Shown here: positions 25,101 to 33,957 of the stretch, one piece after another
How positions within the stretch are numbered: the first letter of the stretch is position 1
How the letters are laid out: every line of letters starts with the position of its first letter
From: Hoeflea sp.
GTDB taxonomy: Bacteria > Pseudomonadota > Alphaproteobacteria > Rhizobiales > Rhizobiaceae
Length of the DNA stretch: 46,895 bases
Direction of reading: 5' to 3'
NCBI RefSeq assembly: GCF_030682515.1
Contig: NZ_JAUXOD010000043.1
Coordinates: 1-46,895 of the forward strand
Position numbers and translations under genes: made by a program
The notes under the pieces: model-generated
Databases searched by the model: none
Seen by the model: only the letters and a program-made list of their open reading frames with translations
What the model was told of the DNA's origin: nothing

Positions 25101-25412
25101 TTAGCACGACTTGCCGAGATGCGCATCACATTCGATGATTACGAAACACTTATCCCAAGCCGGGCGAGGAGGGGAGGGACGATGAAGACCCCGCGATTGT
25201 GGGGAGCAAAACCAAACTTCGGTGACACCCTTCGAAACATCCACCGAAACCGCCTGCAGATGTGCTGGCAGGGGAGAAGGCTTTGGTGCAGAGACTTTCC
25301 GCGTCGAAACATCACTGGAAACCGCCGTGCTGTGAGACGGCGCTGAGCTGCCCTGAGCATCATTTTCCGGGTTCTGTGTCGGCAAGCCGAGGTTTTTGAG
25401 ATTGCGTTTCAT
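25101..25412 (-). pseudogene. Truncated integrase, N-terminus of a third module
   Basis: The frame starts at 25412 with MKRNLKNLGLPTQNPEND and reaches SPLPAHLQ at about residues 46-53, matching the LPAHLQ of the complete integrase; homology ends at about 25254, just after CATCTGCAG. The remaining 50 residues are unrelated. The start codon lies in an ATGA whose TGA closes another frame reading ...QVIEIK, as though a third toxin gene once preceded it; that gene is cut off by the IS5 element. The upstream flank also contains two similar 20-odd-bp segments with GAAACATC and GAAACCGCC. Confidence 0.6.
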
Positions 25413-25427
25413 TTGATTTCAATGACT

Positions 25428-26545
25428 TGCCCGTGTCGCAAAAGTGAGACTGATTCAGGGTAAATGAAGCGTTGGTGCGGGGATCAGCAAATGTGCGGAA
25501 TTTGGTCTTTGATGGGCGGGCTTATTTGGTTGCTCCCGCCGAGGCTCGGCAACGAACGGATTTCGGGCGTCCGCAGGCGAGCATTCGGTTAAGAATGGCG
25601 ACGCCGATCGCAGCTTCTGTCTGTTGAGCGAGGAATGATCGAGCGCGCAAACGCTGTCGAATGACGCCTTTGTATCGACCCATCGTTGTTTCAACCAAAG
25701 CTCGTTTGCCATAGCCGGTAGATGTCTGCCATTTCAGCCGACCATCTATTTGCATGGATGCAATATGCTGGTCTCTCTGGCAGGGTGCCTGGGCGTTAGG
25801 CTGTCTAATTGCATTCGAGCGCGGTGGAATGACGACCTTTGCGCCTGCGCTGTGACGGCGCACAGCCTCATAGGTTGGAGTGCCATCATAAGCGCCGTCG
25901 GCAGTGAATCTGCCGATCTCATCATCGATCTTGTCCAACAATGGCTCCAACTGCGAGGCGTCGCCGGTCTCCTGATCTGTCAGGGTATAGGCAATAATCT
26001 CGCCGTTGTCGGCATCAACCGCCAGATGCAGCTTTCGCCAGCCTCGTCGGGACTTTGCACCATGTTTTTCTTCCAGCCATTGGCCGGCGCCATAGATCTT
26101 CAGTCCGGAACTGTCGACCAAAACGTGAAGTGGTCCATCTGCCGCAGGCCGTCGTTCGACAGACGGCATCCAGGTTCTTGCCCGTCGGCTGAGTGTCGTG
26201 TGATCGGGCACAGGCAGATCCAGTCCCATCATATCAAGCACCGAATTCAGAAGCCCTTCGCTCTGGCGCAAACGCAATCCGAATACCATGCCCAACGTCA
26301 ACGTAGTTTCGATCGCCAGATCCGAATAGAGAGGCTGGCCACCACGCGTCTTGCGCCGTGGGGCTGCCCAACCGTTAAGCGCTTCCGGTGTTATCCAAAG
26401 GGTTAAACTGCCACGACGGCGAAGACCCGCCTCATACTCCGCCCAGTTCGTCACTTTGAACTTCATCTTACCGATGTGATGGCGGCGGGCGGCGTTATGT
26501 TTGTGCGGCATGCTGGACCAATCAAGCTATTTTCGATCCCGGTCG
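25428..26545 (-). mobile_element. IS5-family insertion sequence (IS903-like), approximate ends
   Basis: The transposase gene is complete, but the ends are uncertain. Imperfectly matching inverted segments (GCAAAAGTGAGACTGATTC on the left; GAAAATAGCTTGATTGG read from the right) suggest limits near 25428-25455 and 26520-26545. No target-site duplication was identified, which may mean that one end has been lost. It separates the third integrase start from the nirK relic. Confidence 0.5.
25522..26511 (-). CDS. tnpA: IS5-family transposase (IS903 group)
   Basis: A 329-residue DDE transposase. The start (KVTNWAEYEAGLRRRGSL) is typical of the IS903 group. Catalytic residues lie in LVDSSGLKIYG, ADGAYDG and the glutamate of ETTMGRYKGVIRQRLRAR. 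No frameshift is seen and the length is normal, so the protein could be active. No ribosome-binding site was checked beyond a plausible ATG at 26511; an internal start near MKFKVTNW (26466) is also possible. Confidence 0.9.
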   Translation of the reverse strand: MPHKHNAARRHHIGKMKFKVTNWAEYEAGLRRRGSLTLWITPEALNGWAAPRRKTRGGQPLYSDLAIETTLTLGMVFGLRLRQSEGLLNSVLDMMGLDLPVPDHTTLSRRARTWMPSVERRPAADGPLHVLVDSSGLKIYGAGQWLEEKHGAKSRRGWRKLHLAVDADNGEIIAYTLTDQETGDASQLEPLLDKIDDEIGRFTADGAYDGTPTYEAVRRHSAGAKVVIPPRSNAIRQPNAQAPCQRDQHIASMQIDGRLKWQTSTGYGKRALVETTMGRYKGVIRQRLRARSFLAQQTEAAIGVAILNRMLACGRPKSVRCRASAGATK

Positions 26546-26575
26546 CATAGATGTAAAACGTTGAAATCTTATCCG

Positions 26576-26836
26576 TGCACCAACGCCGCCGTGGTCTACA
26601 ATCTCGGCTCCTTGACCGGGGCTCCGTTGCCCGATATGTAGATGATTTCGGTTCCCCTAGGGGGAGCTGCCGCCGTCGACATGAAGCTCGAAGTGCCTGG
26701 CGAGTACCTGCTGGTTGATCATGCGCTCTCAAGAGTAGCTCGCGGACTGGTTGGCACGCTGATCATCGAAGGACCGGAACAACCCGACATCTTCCGCGAA
26801 GGCATCGACAAGAGGCTCGGACTGCTCAGCGATTGA
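26576..26836 (+). pseudogene. nirK: Copper nitrite reductase relic (NirK C-terminus) with a nonsense mutation
   Basis: The frame reads CTNAAVVYNLGSLTGAPLPDM, a TAG at 26639-26641, and then GAAAVDMKLEVPGEYLLVDH, ALSRVARGLVGTLIIEGPE. This is the C-terminal cupredoxin domain of rhizobial NirK, including the His of the LVDH segment. The TAG sits where a Gln codon (CAG) would be expected, so a single C-to-T change explains it. About three quarters of the gene are missing on the left, where IS5-related sequence now lies. The remaining fragment ends normally and keeps its terminator. It suggests an ancestor able to denitrify. Confidence 0.75.
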
Positions 26837-26849
26837 AGCATTATCCACG

Positions 26850-26876
26850 CCGGGGCCTTCAGACAGAAGGCCCCGG
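26850..26876 (+). terminator. Hairpin terminator after the nirK relic
   Basis: A perfect 11-bp stem (CCGGGGCCTTC at 26850-26860, GAAGGCCCCGG at 26866-26876) with loop AGACA, 14 bp after the nirK stop. The following bases (AGACTTTCACCTTC) are only moderately T-rich. Confidence 0.7.
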
Positions 26877-26925
26877 AGACTTTCACCTTCATAACCATTT
26901 TCATACCGCCAGGGGGACCAGTTTC

Positions 26926-27309
26926 ATGTTCTTGACAGACACCATTGCCAGGTCCGTGTTCACACATACCGCTCAAGGTGAGCATGGTTCCGTCGTTGAA
27001 CTGTTGCGGCGGCGGATTGCAGAGTGCGAACTCGGTTGCATGGGCTGGGAGGCCGCCGATAAGATGCTGGATGGCATCGGCGCTGAGAGCGAACGACTTT
27101 CGCAAAGCAGAGGGCTGGAAGAGGCACGACAGATGCGCGATGCGATCGTAAGCATCTTGCGACGTCTCGATGAACTTGATGAGCTGGAACCCGACGAGCC
27201 GGACCGTTCGGCATTTTACGAAGTTGCTGACCTTTTCGTGGACCTCGGGGATATCGCGCGCTTGGGCGCGCTTGCTGTGCGACGGGCCGGCGGATACGAA
27301 TGCGTCTGA
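26926..27309 (+). CDS. Hypothetical protein downstream of the nirK relic
   Basis: A 127-residue acidic, helical protein, not recognised. The start at 26926 is chosen because AGGGGGA lies 9 bp upstream; it begins MFLTDTIARSVFTHTAQGEHG, and its last third is rich in Glu, Asp and Leu with no Cys cluster or membrane span. It has the same orientation as the nirK relic but is separated from it by a terminator. It may once have been part of a nitrogen-oxide gene cluster, which is only an inference from position. Confidence 0.55.
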   Translation: MFLTDTIARSVFTHTAQGEHGSVVELLRRRIAECELGCMGWEAADKMLDGIGAESERLSQSRGLEEARQMRDAIVSILRRLDELDELEPDEPDRSAFYEVADLFVDLGDIARLGALAVRRAGGYECV

Positions 27310-27394
27310 TGGCTAATCCCGTGCCCTATCTTCCAAGCTTGTCTTGCCCCGGATTCACATGAAAGCCGAGGCATGCGCTCCCCGCTTAGAGTTC

Positions 27395-27520
27395 GTGTTT
27401 TGACAGAAGCATATCCAGCGTTGGTGAGATAATTCGCACATTCGTCGGGTTGGATTGTTTCGACCAGCCTGCCGATGTGACGCCAAGTGTCGTCGATGGT
27501 TCGCTTTAGATGGGGTAACG
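27395..27520 (-). pseudogene. IS630-family transposase C-terminal remnant
   Basis: The minus strand reads LKRTIDDTWRHIGRLVETIQ, PDECANYLTNAGYASVKT, a good match to the last 40 residues of IS630-type transposases (ECxNYxxxAGY near the end). Homology stops on the right against the IS110 left end, and the expected stop codon is absent on the left. Only this tail remains. Confidence 0.55.
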
Positions 27521-27570
27521 GGCTGCCGCGCAGCCAAGCCGGCCGATGGAGGCAGGGTTGGTGAGAAGGT

Positions 27571-27642
27571 GGTCGTCCCTCACACTGATGGTGTGAACGG
27601 AGTCGGGACGGATCCCGCTCCAAGCATCGAGGAGAGACGACC
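27571..27642 (+). ncRNA. Structured 5' leader of a truncated IS110 element, candidate bridge RNA
   Basis: The leader before the transposase start can fold into alternative stems: GGTCGTC (27571-27577) with GACGACC (27636-27642), or CGTCCC (27574-27579) with GGGACG (27605-27610), each enclosing the hairpin TCACAC-TGATG-GTGTGA (27580-27596). In IS110-group elements the guiding RNA lies upstream of the recombinase gene, so this leader is a candidate. It also contains the ribosome-binding site (GAGGAGAG). Confidence 0.4.
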
Positions 27643-28107
27643 ATGGGGCATTATGCAGGGATTGACGTTTCATTGGAATCTTCGAGCGTGTGCGTTGTCG
27701 ACGCCAGCGGCAAGATCGTTCGCGAGAGCAAGGTGGCAAGCGAGCCCGCGGCGCTGATTGGCTGGTTTGCTTCGCTCGGTTTTACGCTGGAACGCATCGG
27801 ACTGGAGGCTGGACCCTTGTCGCAATGGCTTTATGCGGCCATGGGGCAAGAGGGCCTTGCGATCGAGCTTCTGGAAACGCGGCATGTGCGCGACGCCTTC
27901 AAGGCGATGCCGGTGAAGACGGACCGGAATGATGCGCGTGGGATCGCGCAGCTGATGCGGTTGGGTTGGTTCCGGCCGGTGCATTGCAAATCTTTGGCAG
28001 CGCAGGAGGTTCGGGCAGTGCTGACGGCGCGCAAGCTGGTTCAATCGAAGCTGCGGGATGTGGAGAATAGTGTGCGTGGCATTTTGCGCGGCTTTGTAAC
28101 ACTCTGA
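27643..28107 (+). pseudogene. IS110-family transposase, truncated (N-terminal 150 residues)
   Basis: The reading frame starts MGHYAGIDVSLESSSVCVV and contains the DEDD-domain motifs LEAGPLSQWL and KTDRNDARGIAQLMRLGWF, ending ...NSVRGILRGFVTL. A complete protein would be more than 340 residues; the C-terminal Transposase_20 domain is missing. The break at about 28100 lies 30 bp from the end of the histidine kinase gene. It is a different subgroup from the intact element at 5657-7163 and cannot transpose on its own. Confidence 0.85.
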
Positions 28108-28135
28108 TGCTTCGGTAGCGGGTCGTTCCACCTCA

Positions 28136-29554
28136 TCAACGGCGGAAAATCTCGGAATGCGGAATTGCCAGAATGTACCGCGTTCCGTCCTTTCCGCTGA
28201 TGCGGCTCAATGCGCCACCCAACTGTTGAACGAACGAATCAACCAGTTTCTGACCAAGACCGGAATCCACACGAGCGCTTTCGTCGATTCCTGGACCATC
28301 ATCCCAGATCGTGAGCTCGACGTCGTCTTTGCCGGTGATAAGTCGTAACCCGAGTGTTCCGTTGTCACGCCCTTTGTAAGCATACTTCAGGCTGTTCGTT
28401 ACCAATTCGTTGGTGATCAGACCAAGGGGCACGGCGATACGAGTGGAAAGCAAGATATCGTCGATCAAAAGATCAAGGTCGATAACTCCGGGCGACAATT
28501 CCGTCGCTGATACCGCATCGTGAACGATTGCGCTCAGATAGCCGTCCGCCTTTACGCTTTCGACCGACGCCGTGCGAGAAAGGGTGCGATAAAGGGTTCC
28601 GATGGCTTCGATGCGTTTGCGCATGCGCACGAAGGCCCCCTTGCCCTCATCGCCGCTCAGATTTTTCCCTTCCATCGAGATCACAGAACTGATCATCGAC
28701 ATCGAATTCATCATGCGATGGTTCAGCTCTTCCAGAAGTCGATTGGATTGATCCAGGGCCTGATCACGCTCGGCTTCCAACCGCCGCCGTTCGGTTACGT
28801 CCTCCATGGCCAGTAGAAGGGTTTTGGTGTTGTTGCCTTTTCTGAAAATCTTGCGGGCGTTGAGAAGAACCGTTCGTGTGCCGATCTGCGGAAAGTCTTG
28901 CGTGATCTCATAGTCTTCTATGATCGAATTGTCGGGTACGACCTCTTCCAGAAGCTGGATCAGCTCGGCATTTGCCCATTGCCCGTTCCCCAAATCGACA
29001 AGATTCCTGCCGATCGCGTGTTCCGCATCTACGTTGAATTTCAGATAAAAAGCACGGCTCGCCGCTATGATCTGGAGGTCACCGTCCAGAACGAGGAGCG
29101 GTTCGCGTAATGTGTCCACGATGCCTTCCGCAAGTAGCCGCTGAAGACTGAGTTCCCGGGCGTGATCAGCGGCTTCGGTTACATCGTCGATAGCCAGTAA
29201 AATCCGCTTTGCGCTGTTGGCCACCCATACGATCTTGCGCGCATTCAATCGCATCACCTTGCGCCCGATATGATCGAAATGGTGTTCGACTTCTATATCT
29301 TCGAGTGTCACGTCCTGCACGACAATCTGGTTCAACTGATCCAGCAGGGAAGGAATGTTCCACTGGCCGTCACCCAGATCGGAAAGGGCGCGGCCCAAGG
29401 TTTCCTCACCGTCGACCTGAAACATCTTCAGAAATCTGTCGCTGGCGTATTCGACCCTAAGGTCTTCAGTCAGGACAATGAGGCCTTCGCGCAGGGTTTC
29501 AACAATCTCGGCCAGGTTCATCGTCCTCAGCGCCTTCGAATAGCTGTCGTTCAT
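28136..29554 (-). CDS. PAS-PAS sensor histidine kinase (HisKA_2 type)
   Basis: A 472-residue soluble kinase. Two PAS domains (about 13-120 and 150-255) with similar internal segments (LGRALSDLGDGQWNIPSL and IGRNLVDLGNGQWANAEL) suggest internal duplication. The phosphoacceptor is the His of LEELNHRMMNSM near residue 277. The ATPase domain shows ITNELVTNSLKYAY (N box), DDGPGID (G1) and GLGQKLV (G2). HisKA_2 kinases of this group are common in rhizobia and often act in stress or light responses. No response regulator is adjacent, so the partner is unknown. AGGAGG stands 10 bp before the ATG. Confidence 0.9.
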   Translation of the reverse strand: MNDSYSKALRTMNLAEIVETLREGLIVLTEDLRVEYASDRFLKMFQVDGEETLGRALSDLGDGQWNIPSLLDQLNQIVVQDVTLEDIEVEHHFDHIGRKVMRLNARKIVWVANSAKRILLAIDDVTEAADHARELSLQRLLAEGIVDTLREPLLVLDGDLQIIAASRAFYLKFNVDAEHAIGRNLVDLGNGQWANAELIQLLEEVVPDNSIIEDYEITQDFPQIGTRTVLLNARKIFRKGNNTKTLLLAMEDVTERRRLEAERDQALDQSNRLLEELNHRMMNSMSMISSVISMEGKNLSGDEGKGAFVRMRKRIEAIGTLYRTLSRTASVESVKADGYLSAIVHDAVSATELSPGVIDLDLLIDDILLSTRIAVPLGLITNELVTNSLKYAYKGRDNGTLGLRLITGKDDVELTIWDDGPGIDESARVDSGLGQKLVDSFVQQLGGALSRISGKDGTRYILAIPHSEIFRR

Positions 29555-29729
29555 TTCAATTCGGCCTCCTGCGCCACGGCGAGATACTGAAACGTCGATA
29601 TATCATACCCTTCTCGATTGGCTGCACCAAATGAAATGCCGAATTTAGCCTAAGGCGCGCCGATGCTTCGAACCACCTGAAACCGCAAGCGGACGCTGGA
29701 TGGCAGCTCACAAATGGCAGTTTCGTCAG

Positions 29730-31999
29730 CTGTGTCGGCTGAAGCTCGGTCTCCTGTTCGAGCACGACGGCGAGGAGATTGAGGCTGTCGCGCAATGTGC
29801 CCGGAACTGTCACGGCGTTGAGACCGGTGAACTGGTCAGAGGCAAGATTGTACCAGGTAATGCCGCGCTCCTGCCCGAAATAGCGAGGATTTGGGCCGGA
29901 ATGGATGGTGCGAACCGGCACGACGAAACGCAGTCCGTCGGCGGAAGCGACCTCGCCGCCGCCCCAACGCCTCGCCAGCGGCACTGCGTTTTGCGCTGAA
30001 ACCAGAGCGGCGTTGGCGATCGTCAGCGTCTCGGCGCGCAGGAAATTCTGCTTCACCCAGCTGAGCCGCGACCGTCTGAGCGCCGGCGCATCGAGACGGA
30101 CTAAGGGCTCGAAGCCGGTGTTGGTCGCCTCCGCCACGAGCACGGCGCAGACGCTCGTTGCTATATCTTCAGCTCTGGCACTGCCTTCGCTGGCGTGCGT
30201 GAAGAGGTCGGCGAACCCGGTCCGCGCGTGCATTTCCAGGATCAGCTCAGGCAGATCGAGCCTGGGCAGGCGCGCATCGACTGCTATGCGGAGCGCGACC
30301 AGGCTCGGCGGTTCTTCGAACTTCTCGAGGTGCTCGACCGAGAGATCCGGGCCTACCGGAGTGTTGACGATAGCGACTGCCGTGTTCACCGGCACGCGTC
30401 TGGCGGTTTCCCGGTACGCGAGATCAAGCCTGCGCGACAATCGGCCAAGCTCCTCGTCGGCTGAGGCCGATACACCAACGGTGCGGCAGATCGCCGGTCG
30501 GGCAGCCTCCCAAGCTGCTCCTGATAGCAGACCCTTTCTCGGGTCGGCATAACGTAGCGACCGAACCGGAAAAACATCGCGTCGCCGGATCGCGCGACGA
30601 AGCCCGTCGAGAACGCAGAGCCGGTATCCGGTCATGTCGAGAGAACCATCGGCGGTCTTCAACTGACCCTGCCATGCTTTTGGTGCGAAGGCGGTCGGCA
30701 CCGGCCCTGAGCGTTTGCGACCGGAATGGACGACGCGGAGATACTCGACAGCCTCAAGCAATGACCGTCCCGCTGGTGCGGCGCCGAGATCAAGACCGGC
30801 AAGCAGTGCTGGCGTATAGGCGATTTTGCGAGGATGCTTTCTGAGTTCGGTGAAATAGGTGTCGTCGTGAGGTTCGGCGAGCGTTCCGACGCGCTCGGCG
30901 GCAGCGGCCAGCGCATCGCTGCTGATCAGATGGAATATCGCTGCGCGGACCTCTTCGTCTGGCGTTTCCGGATCAAGAACAATGATGGCTGCGTCGCGGA
31001 GCCTCAGTGCCGCGGCGTCGAGGTCTCGCAGCGAGCGTAGCCTGGCCTCCTTCGACGCCGTGGCTGCTTGCGCGAACATCGAAGTGGTGACCGCATCGAA
31101 CAAGTCGATCACATCGTCTCCAGCCGACGCCTCCAGTGTGTGGATGAAGGCCAGCAATGTAGCAGCGCGCCGGTCGGGCGGCAGACGCGCGACCGCTTGT
31201 GCCTTTGCGGCGACCACGAAGCGCGCCAATGCTGAAACTTTGCCCGGTGGCAGCTGATCGGTTGAGGGAAGCTCGCTTGTGATGGCGTGAATCTCCGCCA
31301 GACGTGCAAGCGCGCGGCTGATTTCCCGGCCACTCTGTATATAGGGGCCGTCCCGGAGGCGGTCGAGCGGGCTCTGTCTTACGCCCTCCGGAACCTCCAC
31401 AAGGTCGTCGAGCCGTGCACGTTGATCGGGCGTCACCGCTTCGATCAACAGGCGATGCTGACGGGCGTTCGCGCGGGTCCGCACCCTTGCCACGGCGCGT
31501 TCAAGAACAGACAGGCCCGGGAGCAGAACCTTGGCTTCTAGCAACCAGGCGACCGCGCGGTCGAACACAGCTGACGGCCGGTCGGCGCCGGTCCAGCACA
31601 GCGCATAAAGAAAACGATGGAGACGGAACGCGATCCCGAAATCAGCATAGGTCCGATAGCCGTAGTGCTCGCGGATGCGGGTCCGTGGCGCCAGCGGCCA
31701 GCGCTTTCCGCATACATCGTCATCAGATGTGTCGAGCTGGGGATTGATAGCTGGTTGGCGGCAAAATGCACCACCGAAGCTGGCGCCCTTCGAGGATCAT
31801 TGAGAAAGGTTCCGAGCATCCGCAGCGATCCGAGCTGGATTGCAACGCCCAGACGATTGTGATCACCACGGTGCATGGCGACAAAAATGCGATCGGCGTC
31901 GTCGAGATGGAAGTGGCGGGCAAGCTGATCTGATGTGGGATCACCGACGAAGCAGCCGTATTCACGGGTCTGACTATCGGTGAGAAATCCGACCGGCAC
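29730..31999 (-). pseudogene. tnpA: Tn3-family transposase, frameshifted and truncated at its 3' end
   Basis: Starts at 31999 with MPVGFLTDSQTREYGCF (DUF4158 region). Near 31680 the homology passes to another frame (RIREHYGYRTYADFGIAFRL), so a one-base indel breaks the gene after about 105 residues. It continues to YFGQERGITWYNLASDQFTG and ...LEQETELQPTQ, where homology ends at about 29733; the open frame runs on to 29556 in unrelated sequence. The last 130 or so residues of the Tn3 transposase, with the catalytic Glu, are missing. It is certainly inactive. The resolvase gene lies 6 bp upstream on the same strand. Confidence 0.85.
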
Positions 32000-32005
32000 G
32001 GTCGT

Positions 32006-32632
32006 CTACGCCTGTTGCGCCGGAGCGTCGTTCTTTACACGGCGCTTGCCAAGAAGCTCGGTTGCGCGTTCGCGCGGCATTCCCTTCGCATCGACATAAG
32101 CATAGAGCGTCGATAACGACACCCCGAGCTGTGCGGCAACATCCCGGGCGACATTATCGCGGTCGGCCATCATCGCCATGGCCGCTTTCAGCTTCTGCTT
32201 TGTCATCACGCGGGGGCGTCCACCGGCCCGACCGCGCGCGCGGGCAGCCGCCAGCCCCGCCATGGTGCGTTCGTGAATGAGATCGCGCTCGAATTCCGCG
32301 AGTGTGGCAAAGATTCCGAAGACGAGCCTGCCGGTCGCCGTCGTGGTATCGACATCGCCGGTCAGTACCTTGAGCCCGACACCCCGCTTTTGCAGATCGC
32401 TCACCAGGCCAACGACATGCGTGAGCGATCGGCCGATGCGATCGAGCTTCCATACAACGAGGGTGTCACCGTCCCGAGCAATGTCGAGCGCCTTTGCCAG
32501 ACCGGGACGCTCAGTCGCGCGACCCGAGCACACGTCGTCATAGACCCGCTCGCACCCGGCACGCTCCAGTCCGTCGCGCTGAAGATCAAGATTCTGCTCG
32601 CCGGTCGATACCCGCATGTAGCCAATCAACAT
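32006..32632 (-). CDS. tnpR: Tn3-family serine resolvase
   Basis: A 208-residue serine recombinase. The catalytic Ser lies in MLIGYMRVSTGEQN, and the conserved arginines in VVWKLDRIGRS and FERDLIHERT; a helix-turn-helix near the C-terminus (RDVAAQLGVSLSTLYAYVD) binds the res site. The start at 32632 gives the usual family N-terminus; an upstream ATG at 32650 would add six residues. It probably resolved cointegrates for the transposon whose transposase, directly downstream, is now broken. It resembles, but is not identical to, the resolvase at 35861-36502. Confidence 0.9.
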   Translation of the reverse strand: MLIGYMRVSTGEQNLDLQRDGLERAGCERVYDDVCSGRATERPGLAKALDIARDGDTLVVWKLDRIGRSLTHVVGLVSDLQKRGVGLKVLTGDVDTTTATGRLVFGIFATLAEFERDLIHERTMAGLAAARARGRAGGRPRVMTKQKLKAAMAMMADRDNVARDVAAQLGVSLSTLYAYVDAKGMPRERATELLGKRRVKNDAPAQQA

Positions 32633-32776
32633 GTCCAACCCTCTGTCCACATTAACTTAAACGCAGAGGGATTTATCGGATATAGGTTTCTGGACGGATT
32701 TCTAGGGGGAAATCAAGCTCGCATGACGAGGCTGTGGCGCGGCTTGCTGTCTCCGCATCAAACCACCGTTTGTAGT
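32633..32776. promoter_or_regulatory. Probable res site and transposon end upstream of tnpR
   Basis: An AT-rich stretch (TTATCGGATATAGG near 32670-32685) immediately before tnpR is where a Tn3-type res site is expected. A GGGGGAAATC at about 32705 might be part of the terminal repeat, but I could not match it to the other end because that end is deleted. Confidence 0.35.
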
Positions 32777-33094
32777 TCACATCTCAACGATGACACCTGC
32801 TGCAATGATTGCCAGTACAAGCGCGGCAATAAGGGTGTAAGCGTAGTCTCGTTCGCGCAGAAAGAGAGCCAACATCAGTGCTACCCGAGCAACCGGCAAG
32901 AGAATGAAAAGCGCAATGCCAGCCTTCACCGCGTCATATCCAGTCAGCGGGAAGGGGAGGGAAGTCGGAATGTATTCAAGCGCTGTTAAAAACACACCCA
33001 CAGCAATAAGCGCGGTAGCGAACCATGTTCCGTACCAGAGTAGCGCGGCGATAGTTTTGTCTCGCCGCTCAAAATTGTCTGCCCCAGGCTTCAT
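32777..33094 (-). CDS. DUF1634 membrane protein
   Basis: A 105-residue protein with three predicted membrane segments (about 18-40, 58-80 and 84-104). DUF1634 genes commonly follow TauE/SafE exporter genes. Here the start overlaps the TauE stop by ATGA (33091-33094). It is probably an accessory subunit or regulator of that transporter; its biochemical role is not established. Confidence 0.82.
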   Translation of the reverse strand: MKPGADNFERRDKTIAALLWYGTWFATALIAVGVFLTALEYIPTSLPFPLTGYDAVKAGIALFILLPVARVALMLALFLRERDYAYTLIAALVLAIIAAGVIVEM

Positions 33095-33942
33095 GCTGCC
33101 CCTCCGAGAAGATGGATACCGAAGGCGCTTAGGAACATTTGAATTGCCAGCAGTGCCAGTACGACGACGAAAAAGATGCGCAATTTGTCGGCTGGAAGGC
33201 CCATCAACAGACGTGCACCAAGCAACGCGCCCACCACTGAACCAAGTGCGATGGGGCCGGCAATGCCAATGTCGATGTCACCGCGTACAAAGTAGGCTCC
33301 TGCGCTGGTGGCCGCAGTCACGCCGATCATGAAATTCGACGTGGCGGATGAAACCTTGATAGGAAGTCGCAAGGCGGTATCCATTGCCGGAATTTTCAGA
33401 ACGCCGGAGCCGATTCCCAATAGAGCAGAGACGAGGCCGGCCCCGTACATCAGTGCTAAGCCAAACGGGACATGGCCAACCTGATACGGCACCTCTTGCC
33501 CGGACACATGATCGGGGAAACTGGAATGCAGCCGTAAGGTTGTGGCCCAGCTTTTCACGTTCATGGCCGTGGGGTCGATCACCTCGCTTCGCCGCGCAAG
33601 CATCTGCTTTGCAGAAATCGCCAGGATCGCTGCGAACAGGCCGTACAGGAACGACGTAGAGACAATACCGATGAGAAACACGCCGGTCAGCGCGCCGAAC
33701 GTGGTGGCCGTCTCAAGGACAATGGCAAGCCGGATGTTGGTCAGGCGACTTTTCAGGAACGGGGCGGCGCTACCGCACGAACAGGCGATCACTGAAATGA
33801 TGCTTGCACCAATGGCGACATGGAAATCAACCCCAAAAAGCATTGTGAGGATTGGCACGATGAAGATGCCGCTGGCCATGCCTAAGACACCACCGAGGGC
33901 ACTGGCACCGAAGGCGGCGACGAACAACCATAAGGGTTCCAT
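33091..33942 (-). CDS. TauE/SafE-family anion exporter
   Basis: A 283-residue inner-membrane protein with about eight hydrophobic segments. The two inverted half-repeats of the family each carry the glycine-rich motif (GASALGGVLGMASGIFIVP and GAGLVSALLGIGSGVLKIP). Family members export sulfite, sulfoacetate or other organic anions. GAGGG precedes the ATG. It begins 15 bp after the gntR gene and overlaps the DUF1634 gene, so the three form one operon. The substrate is not predictable from sequence; regulation by a HutC-like regulator suggests a small organic inducer. Confidence 0.88.
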   Translation of the reverse strand: MEPLWLFVAAFGASALGGVLGMASGIFIVPILTMLFGVDFHVAIGASIISVIACSCGSAAPFLKSRLTNIRLAIVLETATTFGALTGVFLIGIVSTSFLYGLFAAILAISAKQMLARRSEVIDPTAMNVKSWATTLRLHSSFPDHVSGQEVPYQVGHVPFGLALMYGAGLVSALLGIGSGVLKIPAMDTALRLPIKVSSATSNFMIGVTAATSAGAYFVRGDIDIGIAGPIALGSVVGALLGARLLMGLPADKLRIFFVVVLALLAIQMFLSAFGIHLLGGAA

Positions 33943-33957
33943 TGAGTCGCCCTCACT

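Noticed and set aside
27216-27644. Minus-strand open frame of 142 codons as a complete gene
   Set aside because: Only the middle part resembles a protein (the IS630 transposase tail); the two ends are unrelated sequence, so it is recorded as a remnant.
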